This document shows positions 8,542-15,693 of a stretch of DNA of 17,254 nt, in pieces; position 1 is the stretch's first letter; each line of letters starts with the position of its first letter. A program made the position numbers and the translations under genes. Origin of the DNA: Gammaproteobacteria bacterium (GTDB lineage Bacteria; Pseudomonadota; Gammaproteobacteria; Eutrophobiales; Eutrophobiaceae); assembly GCA_004356415.1 (NCBI GenBank), contig SMWN01000037.1, positions 1-17,254 on the forward strand, written 5' to 3'. The notes below the pieces were generated by a model, which saw only the letters and a program-made list of their open reading frames with translations, was not told the origin of the DNA and ran no database searches.

Positions 8542-8542
8542 A
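8516..8542. promoter_or_regulatory. CIRCE operator (HrcA binding site)
   Basis: TTAGCACTC, nine bases, then GAGTGCAAA. This matches the CIRCE consensus TTAGCACTC-N9-GAGTGCTAA at 17 of 18 arm positions. It lies between divergent hrcA (-) and nadK (+), so HrcA could in principle affect both directions. Confidence 0.93.
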
Positions 8543-8598
8543 ACTTCGTTTGGCGGCTGAGTGTCGATCATGCTAAGTTTGCCCAATTCATTATCACA

Positions 8599-9525
8599 AT
8601 GGCCAATAAAATAATGGTGGGAACCAAAGATAGTAACGCGTTTAAACGCATCGCGCTGATAACCAATTCAGAAGCCAGGAAAGTTGCTGAAACACTCAAC
8701 AGGCTTATTGCGTATCTACAATCCTGTAAAATCGATTTTATTCTGGATGAATGTAGTTCTGCCCTGATCGAACAACTTGGAGCCGATAAAGCAGGGCTAC
8801 CTGGCATGAAAGATGATAATTTTGATGCGGGCTGTGATCTGGCCATTGCCATCGGTGGTGATGGAACCATGCTGAAAGCAGCTCATCTAGCATGTCTCCA
8901 CGATATTCCCCTGCTGGGCATTAACAGGGGTCGCCTGGGGTTTTTAGCCGATATTCCGGCAGATGCGTTAGAAGAATATCTAAAACCTATTTTTGCTGGC
9001 ACCTTTGTGGAAGAAGAACGATTTCTGTTACATGTTGAGGTTCTGAGAGATGGGCAATCCATCTTTAAAAGCAGTGCATTGAATGATGTGATCCTGCACA
9101 AATGGAATATCGCAAAATTGGTAGAATTTGAAACCTACGTGGATAACAATTTTGTTCATCGGCAACGTTCAGACGGACTGATCATATCCACCCCAACGGG
9201 CTCTACAGCCTATGCACTTTCTGGGGGTGGTCCGATCTTGCATCCCTCCCTGGATGCCCTGGTGCTTGTGCCTATTTGCCCGCATACATTAACTAACCGG
9301 CCGATCGTCATTGATGGAAATAGTCTGGTTGAAATCGTCGTTGGTACGCGTGAGATCGATCAGGCCCGTTTGACTTGCGATGGTGATATTGAAACAGAAC
9401 TTGCACCAGGAGATCGGATCCGTGTGCAGAAGAAAGATAAAAAGGTTCGGCTGATCCATCCCAAGGATCATGATCATTTCAGTACCCTCCGGGCAAAATT
9501 GCAGTGGGGCACAGAAGTTTGCTGA
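8599..9525 (+). CDS. nadK: NAD kinase
   Basis: NadK phosphorylates NAD to NADP in the cytoplasm. The open frame extends back to a GTG at 8488, but that would place the CIRCE inside the coding region. I chose the ATG at 8599 (MANKIMVG..., 308 residues); ATG 8614 is equally possible, and neither has a clear Shine-Dalgarno. The catalytic GGDGT is at residues 86-90, followed by the LGINRGRLGFLAD block. The LNDVILHK segment (the family's N-E/D motif), RSDGLIISTPTGSTAYALSGGGPI, PICPHTLTNRP and LTCDGD are conserved. The C-terminus LIHPKDHDHFSTLRAKLQWG matches E. coli NadK closely. Its stop overlaps the beginning of recN, so the two are translationally linked. Confidence 0.95.
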   Translation: MANKIMVGTKDSNAFKRIALITNSEARKVAETLNRLIAYLQSCKIDFILDECSSALIEQLGADKAGLPGMKDDNFDAGCDLAIAIGGDGTMLKAAHLACLHDIPLLGINRGRLGFLADIPADALEEYLKPIFAGTFVEEERFLLHVEVLRDGQSIFKSSALNDVILHKWNIAKLVEFETYVDNNFVHRQRSDGLIISTPTGSTAYALSGGGPILHPSLDALVLVPICPHTLTNRPIVIDGNSLVEIVVGTREIDQARLTCDGDIETELAPGDRIRVQKKDKKVRLIHPKDHDHFSTLRAKLQWGTEVC

Positions 9526-11180
9526 AACACCTCCACATCAGAGACTTTGCTGTCATTGAAGAAGTGGATATAGCCTTTAATGATGGGCTGACTGTCTTCA
9601 CGGGTGAAACAGGCGCCGGCAAGTCGATCATGGTGGGCGCGCTCGGACTGGTGCTGGGTGACCGATCAGATAGTGGCATCGTACGTACCGGTTGTGAGCG
9701 GACTGAAATCACGGCGATTTTTGATATTGAAAACGAAAACGGCATCCAGTCTATATTAGCGGAACAGGAAATTAGCTGTGAAGACGAGTTGATCCTGCGC
9801 CGTGTGATTAATAAAGATGGGCGCTCCCGCGCTTATGTCAACGGCAGTTCTGTGCCTGCACAATTATTACGCGCTCTAGGTGAACGCATGGTTGATATTC
9901 ACGGTCAGCATACACATCAATCCTTATTAAAAGCAGACGTTCAAAGAAACCTGCTCGATGAATTCGGAAATCATCAACAACAATTAAACGAGGTAAAGGA
10001 TGCCTGGAAATTATGGCATGCAACCGAGCTTGAATTACAGTCGCTGAGTGGTGATAGCCGCGACCACGATGCGCAGATGACATTACTTCAATATCAGATT
10101 CAGGAACTAGAGGCACTCAATCCGGGCGAATCAAAATTCAGTGATGTGGAAGAGGAATATGGCCGTCTGTCGAATGCAAACCGCATACTGGAAGTTTGCC
10201 AGGAGACACTTCAACAACTTTCTGATGACGAGCATTCTACCCAGAGCCAAATCAGCCATTGTTTAAACGAGCTACAAGATATTCAGAAATTTGATCAATC
10301 CCTATCTTCCGTAATTGATCTTCTTAACAACGCAACAATCCAGGTTAGTGAGGCGAGTGACGAATTACGTCACTATCTGGATAGACTTGAACTTGACCCT
10401 GAGAAACTCAAAGCGGTTGAAGATAAGCTTGGGGCACTCCATAACATGGCGCGTAAGCACAAGATCCAGCCTGAAGAATTGACCGACCATCTCCTTACGC
10501 TACAGGAAGAATTACACAAACTGGAAAACAGTGAAGCACGATACAGGGAATTACTGACACTTCAGGAGACAACCATTGAACAATACCGAAAAGCTGCTGC
10601 CAGACTAAATCAATGTCGACAACAATCTGCCCATAGGCTCAGTGATGACATCACGAAGAAGTTATACGAACTGGGCATGCCAGGGGGACAATTTTCGATA
10701 GAAATAAGCGACATTGGAAAAAACACACCGCTACAACATGGCATGGATAAAATTGGATATCTGGTTTCGCTCAATCCCGGTCAACCGCTACAACCATTAA
10801 GTAAAGTTGCCTCTGGGGGCGAGTTATCTCGAATCAGTTTGGCAATACAGGTGACGGGAAGTAAAGACAAAGGCATCCCGACACTCATATTTGATGAGGT
10901 AGATAGTGGCATTGGCGGGGGTGTAGCTGAAATTGTGGGCAAGCTTTTACACAGTCTATCTGACAAGCGACAAATATTTTGCGTTACGCATTTACCGCAA
11001 ATTGCATCACAGGGGGATCATCATATGCAAGTCGCCAAGGCGACGCATGCGAGGACAACGCTGACCCGTGTCAGCGAGTTGAGTCCAGAAGAGCGTGTAG
11101 ACGAAATTGCACGTATGCTCGGCGGGGTAAAAATTACAGAACAAACACTGGCCCACGCAAAGGAAATGTTAAGTCAATGA
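9519..11180 (+). CDS. recN: DNA repair protein RecN
   Basis: RecN is an SMC-like ATPase that acts on DNA ends in double-strand break repair. I chose a TTG start at 9519 (MLKHLHIRDFAVIEE), which aligns with the E. coli start MLAQLTISNFAIV and gives 553 residues, the same length as in E. coli. An in-frame GTG at 9504 is the alternative. The GGGG in nadK's last codons may act as ribosome site. Walker A GETGAGKS is at 29-36, and the LRRVINKDGRSRAYVNG and DIHGQHTHQSLL blocks follow. A long coiled-coil middle section contains EASDELRHYLDRLELDP. The ABC signature VASGGELSRISLAIQV, Walker B LIFDEVDSGIGG and switch CVTHLPQIAS complete the ATPase head. It overlaps nadK by a few bases. Confidence 0.96.
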   Translation: MLKHLHIRDFAVIEEVDIAFNDGLTVFTGETGAGKSIMVGALGLVLGDRSDSGIVRTGCERTEITAIFDIENENGIQSILAEQEISCEDELILRRVINKDGRSRAYVNGSSVPAQLLRALGERMVDIHGQHTHQSLLKADVQRNLLDEFGNHQQQLNEVKDAWKLWHATELELQSLSGDSRDHDAQMTLLQYQIQELEALNPGESKFSDVEEEYGRLSNANRILEVCQETLQQLSDDEHSTQSQISHCLNELQDIQKFDQSLSSVIDLLNNATIQVSEASDELRHYLDRLELDPEKLKAVEDKLGALHNMARKHKIQPEELTDHLLTLQEELHKLENSEARYRELLTLQETTIEQYRKAAARLNQCRQQSAHRLSDDITKKLYELGMPGGQFSIEISDIGKNTPLQHGMDKIGYLVSLNPGQPLQPLSKVASGGELSRISLAIQVTGSKDKGIPTLIFDEVDSGIGGGVAEIVGKLLHSLSDKRQIFCVTHLPQIASQGDHHMQVAKATHARTTLTRVSELSPEERVDEIARMLGGVKITEQTLAHAKEMLSQ

Positions 11181-11187
11181 TTTTTAA

Positions 11188-11436
11188 ATGATGATGTTCA
11201 ATTTTTTATCTAGCAATATCTATGTCCGAATTTGGAAAAATAGAATAACTGCGTTCAAACCAAATTTAGTGCTTCATCCATTGGAAATGATTGAAGGAGG
11301 CTTATCTCAAGTTGAAGGAAAAGTCTTAAGAGAACTAGGTGCTACCTTCGGTTCTCCTAAAGTAATTATACATCTAGGCCCGGAACTATCTGGTTCAGAC
11401 GTAATGGATAAGATCAAAACCATAAAGGTCGTTTAA
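11188..11436 (+). CDS. Small hypothetical protein downstream of recN
   Basis: The 82-residue frame starts 7 bases after the recN stop with ATGATGATG, so any of three Met codons could start it; no Shine-Dalgarno is clear. The N-terminus FNFLSSNIYVRIWKNRITAF resembles the opening of small proteins annotated as rod-shape-determining/MreB-related (which start with a YVRIWENRIKV-type segment). The rest (GGLSQVEGKVLRELGATFGSPKVIIHLGPELSGSDVMDKI) only loosely fits, with SPKVII where relatives have HPRVLI. The similarity is from memory and weak. No signal peptide or membrane segment. It may be a short or degraded member of that group. Confidence 0.5.
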   Translation: MMMFNFLSSNIYVRIWKNRITAFKPNLVLHPLEMIEGGLSQVEGKVLRELGATFGSPKVIIHLGPELSGSDVMDKIKTIKVV

Positions 11437-11723
11437 TATTCCCCTCATATCGTGCCGAGCAATTGAATGATTTTAAGGTTATTTGCACAGGACGTTCAAA
11501 TAAGCGGAACCAAGACAGGAGTCTTGTATCCGCGACCTTAATAAATCATACGACTGTGAGGGTATCCGCAGGACACGATCTCAGGGGTGTCTTTTTTTCT
11601 TGGGTACTTCATTTTTTGGACAAGCAAAAAAGAAGTACCTCGCCGTTCAAAGGCGAAATACAAACTTACAGATTGGTATAATTTCGAGGACAGGCTAAAG
11701 ATAAGGTCGCCATCAGGGCGAAA
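11437..11723. repeat. Non-coding, hairpin-rich intergenic repeat region
   Basis: This 287-base stretch between the convergent recN side and fur has no convincing gene. It holds three kinds of structure. One is an imperfect stem at 11505-11532 (caagac/gtcttg core, agga loop). The second is a 15-bp stem with one bulged A at 11603-11639 (ggtacttc-tttttt-g / c-aaaaaa-gaagtacc). The third is two small hairpins of form tcgcc...ggcga at 11640-11656 and 11707-11721. The gtacttc-ttttttgGACAAGcaaaaaagaagtac core resembles a dispersed repeat I associate with other gammaproteobacterial intergenic regions, but I cannot confirm copies. The second small hairpin lies just after the fur stop and might serve as its terminator. 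Confidence 0.5.
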
Positions 11724-12128
11724 TCACTCCTCCTTAGGTGTGACATACAGCACCAGGCTGTGTTCCTCCAGCTTATATCCATGTTGTTCAGCGATTTCTT
11801 TTTGTATCCGTTCAATTTCCTCATTCTTGAATTCCATCACTTTGCCCGTCTTTAGACAGACCATATGGTCATGATGCCCGCCAGTATTAATCTCAAATAC
11901 AGAATGACCGGAGTCAAAATGGTGCCGAATAACCAGCCCGGCTGCTTCAAACTGGGTTAACACACGATAAACGGTTGCCAGACCGACATCTTCATGCAAC
12001 TCCAGTAAAGCCTTGTAAACATCCTCAGCACTTAAATGTTTCTGATCGGATTCCTCCATGATCTGAAGAATACGCAGTCTCGGTAAGGTCGCCTTGAGCC
12101 CGGCTTTTTTTAAATCTTGTGTCTCCAA
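11724..12128 (-). CDS. fur: Ferric uptake regulator Fur
   Basis: Fur is the iron-responsive repressor of iron-uptake genes. I chose a TTG start at 12128 (METQDLKKAGLKATLPRLRIL): it has a strong Shine-Dalgarno GGGAG at 7 bases and gives 134 residues aligned to the E. coli N-terminus. A GTG at 12197 would add 23 residues not seen in the family. The winged-helix DNA-binding domain includes LSAEDVYKAL and VGLATVYRVLTQFEAAGLV. The dimer/metal domain has HHFDSGHSVFE and GGHHDHMVCLKTGKVMEF. The second Cys of the E. coli CxxC is replaced (CLKT), as in Pseudomonas Fur. The gene is divergent from bamE, a usual gammaproteobacterial arrangement. Confidence 0.96.
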   Translation of the reverse strand: METQDLKKAGLKATLPRLRILQIMEESDQKHLSAEDVYKALLELHEDVGLATVYRVLTQFEAAGLVIRHHFDSGHSVFEINTGGHHDHMVCLKTGKVMEFKNEEIERIQKEIAEQHGYKLEEHSLVLYVTPKEE

Positions 12129-12167
12129 AAAAATACTCCCGGAAAATATTTCCTGAAAAATACTCCC
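12129..12167 (-). repeat. 27-bp-period direct repeat carrying the fur Shine-Dalgarno
   Basis: On the + strand aaaaatactccc occurs at 12129-12140 and 12156-12167. On the minus strand this is GGGAGTATTTTT twice, around a near-palindrome GGAAATATTTTCC (about 12141-12153). Only the copy next to the TTG at 12128 is followed by a start codon at the right distance. The repeat period is 27, so the longer GTG-started frame would read GSIF twice. Confidence 0.6.
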
Positions 12168-12236
12168 TAGATTTTGGTCAAGCCGTGATCTCAGCACAGC
12201 CTACGGCCTGGCTAATGATCAGCAAGGTCGAACCCG

Positions 12237-12265
12237 ATTATACTGAAATCGGTCTCCGATGTCGT
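12237..12265 (-). promoter_or_regulatory. Probable sigma70 promoter of fur
   Basis: On the minus strand ACGACA (12265-12260, four of six to TTGACA) is followed after exactly 17 bases by a perfect TATAAT (12242-12237). Transcription would start near 12230, leaving a leader of about 100 bases before the TTG start at 12128. No convincing Fur box was found. Confidence 0.6.
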
Positions 12266-12287
12266 GATAGTTAGGGTATAGACACAC

Positions 12288-12316
12288 GTGTCCTTTGCTT
12301 AACATTACGATACAAT
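12288..12316 (+). promoter_or_regulatory. Possible promoter of bamE
   Basis: TACAAT (12311-12316) is a good -10. The hexamer 17 bases upstream, GTGTCC, is a poor -35. It faces away from the fur promoter and lies about 45 bases before bamE, so position supports it more than sequence does. Confidence 0.3.
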
Positions 12317-12361
12317 CATCAACAGCCACTAACCGCTGACTTTTTAAACCTGGAATTTCTG

Positions 12362-12991
12362 TTGAACAAGATCATATTACTCATTGCTTTTTCTATCCTT
12401 ATCACCAGCCTTACCACTGGTTGTGCCAGACGTAGCGATGGTAGTCTTAAAATACCGCTTGTTTACCGCGTAGATATCCAACAGGGCAACATCATTGATC
12501 AGTCTATGATTAGCAGACTGGAACCAGGGATGAGTAAATCAAAAGTACGTTTCGTTATGGGTACACCCTTATTGGTGGACCCTTTCCACAGTGACCGCTG
12601 GGACTATATCTATAGTCTTGAACCAGGTGATGGTGAGCGTGTACAAAGACGTGTGGCAGTATTTTTTAAAAACGATAAATTGACACATCTTGAAGGTGAT
12701 ATCACCCCGGGTTTCGGACGCTCTGCTGAAGCTGACAGCGGAGAGAACATAAATATTACTGTTCCGACGAGCAGGAAAAGAAAAGGGTTCTTTAGTAAAT
12801 GGTTTGGTTCTGAGGATGAAATCAAGAAGGCCGATGAAACCAGGGATGAAGAAAACAAAAAAGAATTAGAAGCCCTGGCAGATGATGTGAAAAAACGGTC
12901 TGAAGGCTCTCTACTTCCTATACCGGAACGTGATGCAGAACAAATTGAACGTGATTTTGAAGTACTTGAACAGACCGAAGAGTCTCTTTAA
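12362..12991 (+). CDS. bamE: Outer membrane assembly lipoprotein BamE (SmpA/OmlA), with long C-terminal extension
   Basis: BamE is an outer-membrane lipoprotein of the BAM complex that folds beta-barrel proteins. The start is a TTG at 12362. Residues 1-20 are a lipoprotein signal ending LTTG-C, with Cys21 to be acylated; the next residue is Ala, compatible with outer-membrane sorting. The BamE domain shows VYRVDIQQGNIIDQSMISRL, the GMSKSKVRFVMGTPLLVDPFH block, RWDYIYSLEPGDG and RVAVFFKNDKLTHLEGD, up to about residue 115. About 90 extra residues follow: RKRKGFFSKWFGSEDE, then a Lys/Glu-rich, probably helical tail. Typical BamE proteins are about 110-180 residues. btuF follows after 20 bases. 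Confidence 0.92.
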   Translation: MNKIILLIAFSILITSLTTGCARRSDGSLKIPLVYRVDIQQGNIIDQSMISRLEPGMSKSKVRFVMGTPLLVDPFHSDRWDYIYSLEPGDGERVQRRVAVFFKNDKLTHLEGDITPGFGRSAEADSGENINITVPTSRKRKGFFSKWFGSEDEIKKADETRDEENKKELEALADDVKKRSEGSLLPIPERDAEQIERDFEVLEQTEESL

Positions 12992-13011
12992 GAACCACTT
13001 GTAAGAGTCAC

Positions 13012-13911
13012 TTGCCAATTATTCGTCATACTAAAACACCACCATCATTCGCATTACTTCTATTCGTATTGCTCTTATTCAGGGTGGTTGAATCTCCGGC
13101 AATAGATGTTGTCGATGATGCAGGCCGGAAAATATTTCTTGAGCAACCAGCCAAAAAAATAATCAGTCTTGCCCCTCATATTACCGAGTTAATATTTTCG
13201 GCCGGCGCCGGAGGAAAAATATCCGCAACGGATGATTATAGCGATTACCCGGAGGCGGCAAAATCGATCACTCGTATTGGTGATGCAAACCACCTGGATA
13301 TTGAAACCATTTTATCGCTGCAACCCGATTTGATTGTCGCCTGGGGAAATGGGCAATCACATGATCATTTCATTAGAAAACTAATTCATCTGAAACAAAC
13401 CGTTTATATTTCGTCGCCTGTGAATCTGGATGATATTCCACGAACGGTAGAAAACCTGGGGAAGCTAGCTGGAACTTATCCTGTTGCGAAGCAGCGGAGT
13501 CAGGAATTTAGAAATACGTTAAAAGGTATTATTGATGAATACAGTAAACGGTCTCTGGTGACCGTATTCTATGAAATCTGGCATCAACCTCTGTTTACAA
13601 TTAATGGACAACACGTTATTAGTAAGGTGATCCAGATTTGTGGTGGTGAAAATATTTTCACCGATCTTTCAATCCTGTCTCCGGAAGTCAGTAAGGAATC
13701 CGTGATCGCCGCAGATCCAGATGTCATCATTGCTAGTGGTGATGGAAGGAGGCGTCCGCCCTGGCTGGATGACTGGCTTCAATGGCCGACACTCACGTCC
13801 GTCAGGAATAATCATCTTGATTATATTGAACCGGATCTGATTCAAAGACACACTTTCAGAATTCTGCAGGGTGCCAGAATTTTGTGTGAGCAATTACAAA
13901 GAGCCCGGTAA
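13012..13911 (+). CDS. btuF: Periplasmic vitamin B12-binding protein (BtuF-like)
   Basis: This is the substrate-binding protein of a cobalamin ABC importer. The start is a TTG at 13012, with AAGAG five bases before; no ATG exists in the N-terminal part. Residues 1-30 form a signal peptide (hydrophobic FALLLFVLLLF core, likely cleavage after ESPA), and the mature protein of about 270 residues lacks a lipobox. The fold is class III: KIISLAPHITELIFSAGAG at about 48-66, then DYSDYP, IETILSLQPDLIVAWGNG, and GQHVISKVIQICGGENIF close to the E. coli BtuF GGENIF block. The SDYP motif and overall similarity favour cobalamin over siderophores. It is separated from btuC/btuD, which lie convergently; its last 18 bases overlap the 3' end of btuD. 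Confidence 0.88.
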   Translation: MPIIRHTKTPPSFALLLFVLLLFRVVESPAIDVVDDAGRKIFLEQPAKKIISLAPHITELIFSAGAGGKISATDDYSDYPEAAKSITRIGDANHLDIETILSLQPDLIVAWGNGQSHDHFIRKLIHLKQTVYISSPVNLDDIPRTVENLGKLAGTYPVAKQRSQEFRNTLKGIIDEYSKRSLVTVFYEIWHQPLFTINGQHVISKVIQICGGENIFTDLSILSPEVSKESVIAADPDVIIASGDGRRRPPWLDDWLQWPTLTSVRNNHLDYIEPDLIQRHTFRILQGARILCEQLQRAR

Positions 13912-14667
13912 AAAAATACGCCCTTCATTGGTTTCTATTGCCTTGATGGGGAATTGGTAGAGTCTGGCAAGATTTTCATCAGTCAATACCTCATCAACCC
14001 GCCCGGACACAATATCATCGGGGCTGATCATGAGCATGATATGTGAGCAATACCTTGTGGCCAGATTGGCATCATGCAAGACCATACAAAGTGCGCCATC
14101 TCGAACATCCGCCCTTCTGACCAACATTTCCAGAAGCGTAATTTGATAACGCATGTCCAGATGGTTCGTTGGCTCATCAAGCAAGAACAGTTCGGGATTT
14201 TGTACTAACAAGGTCGCGATTGCCAGACGCCGGCGCTCCCCACCTGATAATGTATTGACCTGTCGATCCTGAGCATCTTCAAGGGAAACATCAGCCAGGG
14301 CTTTTCTGGCAAGTTCAAAATCACCTTGACTTTCTACCTCCCAGAATTTCAGGTGAGGATGACGTCCTATCATGACGGTATCCAGAACCGTGCTTGGAAA
14401 TATATCGTTACTATCCTGTAACAATAGACCTAATTTTTGCGACAACAATTTTCGCGGCCATTCGCCTAACAATTTATCTGAAAAATAAATCTGACCTTTA
14501 TCAGTAGGCCGTAAACCTGCAAAGGTATGTAATAGTGTTGTTTTGCCTGCACCATTACACCCCAATATGCCCCAACACTCGCTTCGCTGTATTTTTACAT
14601 TCAGCCCATTGCAAACGGGTATGCCGGCAATAGAGATCGTCAATGATTTGGCCTCCAGCAAACTCAT
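13894..14667 (-). CDS. btuD: Vitamin B12 (or siderophore) ABC importer, ATP-binding protein
   Basis: The 257-residue ATPase powers the BtuC permease. Visible are Walker A GCNGAGKT (36-43), Q-loop LLLQD (81-85), the signature LSGGE (140-144), Walker B FLLDE (161-165) with the following PTNHLD, and the switch histidine in VLHD (198). The sequence type is that of the FecE/BtuD branch. The ATG overlaps the btuC stop as ATGA, so the two are translationally coupled. The 3' end overlaps convergent btuF by 18 bases. The cobalamin assignment depends on BtuF next door; the ATPase alone could serve iron-siderophore transport. Confidence 0.9.
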   Translation of the reverse strand: MSLLEAKSLTISIAGIPVCNGLNVKIQRSECWGILGCNGAGKTTLLHTFAGLRPTDKGQIYFSDKLLGEWPRKLLSQKLGLLLQDSNDIFPSTVLDTVMIGRHPHLKFWEVESQGDFELARKALADVSLEDAQDRQVNTLSGGERRRLAIATLLVQNPELFLLDEPTNHLDMRYQITLLEMLVRRADVRDGALCMVLHDANLATRYCSHIMLMISPDDIVSGRVDEVLTDENLARLYQFPIKAIETNEGRIFLPGSL

Positions 14668-15668
14668 AACTGCCTCCTCAGTAACACAAGAAAAACAGGG
14701 ATGCCAATAATCGCTGTTAAAACACCGACAGGAAGTTGCTGAGGGGCAATGACTGTTCTTGCCAGACAGTCCGCCAGCATGACCAAACCACCACCGAGCA
14801 TAAATGACGCCGGCAAAAGCACCCTGTGATCACTGCCAATCATTAAACGAATCATGTGAGGAACAATTAACCCAACAAAGCCCACATTACCAGCTAGGGT
14901 GACGGCCGATGCAGCAAGCATGGACGAAAGAAAATAGACAATGTAGCGAACTCTTTTTGGGGAAACCCCCAATGTTGCTGCCTGCATTTCCCCTCTGGCT
15001 AAAACGTTCAAACTTCTCGCAATCACGAGCGATACTAACAGGCAACCAATCAGCGTCAGCAAAGACCAGTTGGAGTAAGTTGCGTAACTTAAATCTCCCA
15101 TCAACCAGAACAACATACTTCGAAGTTGCGGACCCTGTGTGATAGATAGAATCAAACTGATCAGTGCACCCCATCCGGCGGCAATGACAATGCCTGTCAA
15201 TAACAAACGCACGGGGCTCCAGTCCCCTTTCCCATGGGCCAGGCCGAACACCAGCAACATGGAGATCATCGCACCAATAAAGGCACTTCCTGAAATCCAG
15301 AAGCCACTCAGGCCCAATAACATGGTGGTTAATACCGCAACAGAAGCACCCCCTGAAATACCTAATATGTAAGGCTCTGCGAGTGGATTGCGTAACAGCA
15401 CTTGCATCAGAGCACCAGCCAATGCCAGCATGGCACCAACCATAAAGCCAACAACTGTTCTAGGTAATCGCAATTCGAGTACAACATTTGATACGAGAGA
15501 ATCATCCTGAACCCACAGCGCATGAAGTAGCTGTTTTGCGCTGATATCAACACTGCCAATTAGTAGAGAGGCAATAAAAATGCCAATGATAGAAAATGTA
15601 AGAACTGCAAAAAGAACAATATGTTTAGAAACAAAAACCGCAGAAATACTTCCAGGCTTTTTATTCAT
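14664..15668 (-). CDS. btuC: Vitamin B12 (or siderophore) ABC importer, permease of the FecCD/BtuC family
   Basis: The 334-residue inner-membrane permease is close to E. coli BtuC in length (326). I chose the ATG at 15668 (MNKKPGS...). The open frame extends to 15749, but that part overlaps rnfH. Neither start has a clear ribosome site. About ten hydrophobic segments follow. Family blocks include LELRLPRTVVGFMVGAMLALAGALMQVLLRNPLAEPYILGISGGA, the LTGIVIAAGW helix, LFWLMGDLSYA, ATLGVSPKRVRYIVYFLSSMLAASAVTLAGNVGFVGLIVPHMIRL (the coupling region contacting BtuD) and LPVGVLTAIIGIPVFLVLLRRQL at the end. It lies 25 bases after rnfH and is coupled to btuD. Confidence 0.9.
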   Translation of the reverse strand: MNKKPGSISAVFVSKHIVLFAVLTFSIIGIFIASLLIGSVDISAKQLLHALWVQDDSLVSNVVLELRLPRTVVGFMVGAMLALAGALMQVLLRNPLAEPYILGISGGASVAVLTTMLLGLSGFWISGSAFIGAMISMLLVFGLAHGKGDWSPVRLLLTGIVIAAGWGALISLILSITQGPQLRSMLFWLMGDLSYATYSNWSLLTLIGCLLVSLVIARSLNVLARGEMQAATLGVSPKRVRYIVYFLSSMLAASAVTLAGNVGFVGLIVPHMIRLMIGSDHRVLLPASFMLGGGLVMLADCLARTVIAPQQLPVGVLTAIIGIPVFLVLLRRQL

Positions 15669-15693
15669 AACGCTATTATTTGGGGCAAAACCT

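Noticed and set aside
8488..8598. N-terminal extension of nadK from a GTG start
   Set aside because: It would put the CIRCE operator inside the coding region and add about 37 residues absent from the NadK family.
11463..11874. Open frames reading + through the hairpin region into fur
   Set aside because: They are translations of palindromic repeat DNA and of fur antisense, with no start signal or protein-like pattern.
12129..12197. N-terminal extension of fur from a GTG start
   Set aside because: The TTG at 12128 has a strong Shine-Dalgarno and matches the family N-terminus; the extra 23 residues contain a repeat-derived GSIF twice.
12198..12361. Fur box in the fur-bamE intergenic region
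   Set aside because: TAATGATCAG near 12213 recalls part of the motif, but no 19-bp match with adequate symmetry is present.
15669..15693. Cobalamin riboswitch upstream of the B12 importer genes
   Set aside because: The gaps before btuC (25 bases) and btuF (20 bases) are too short for one.
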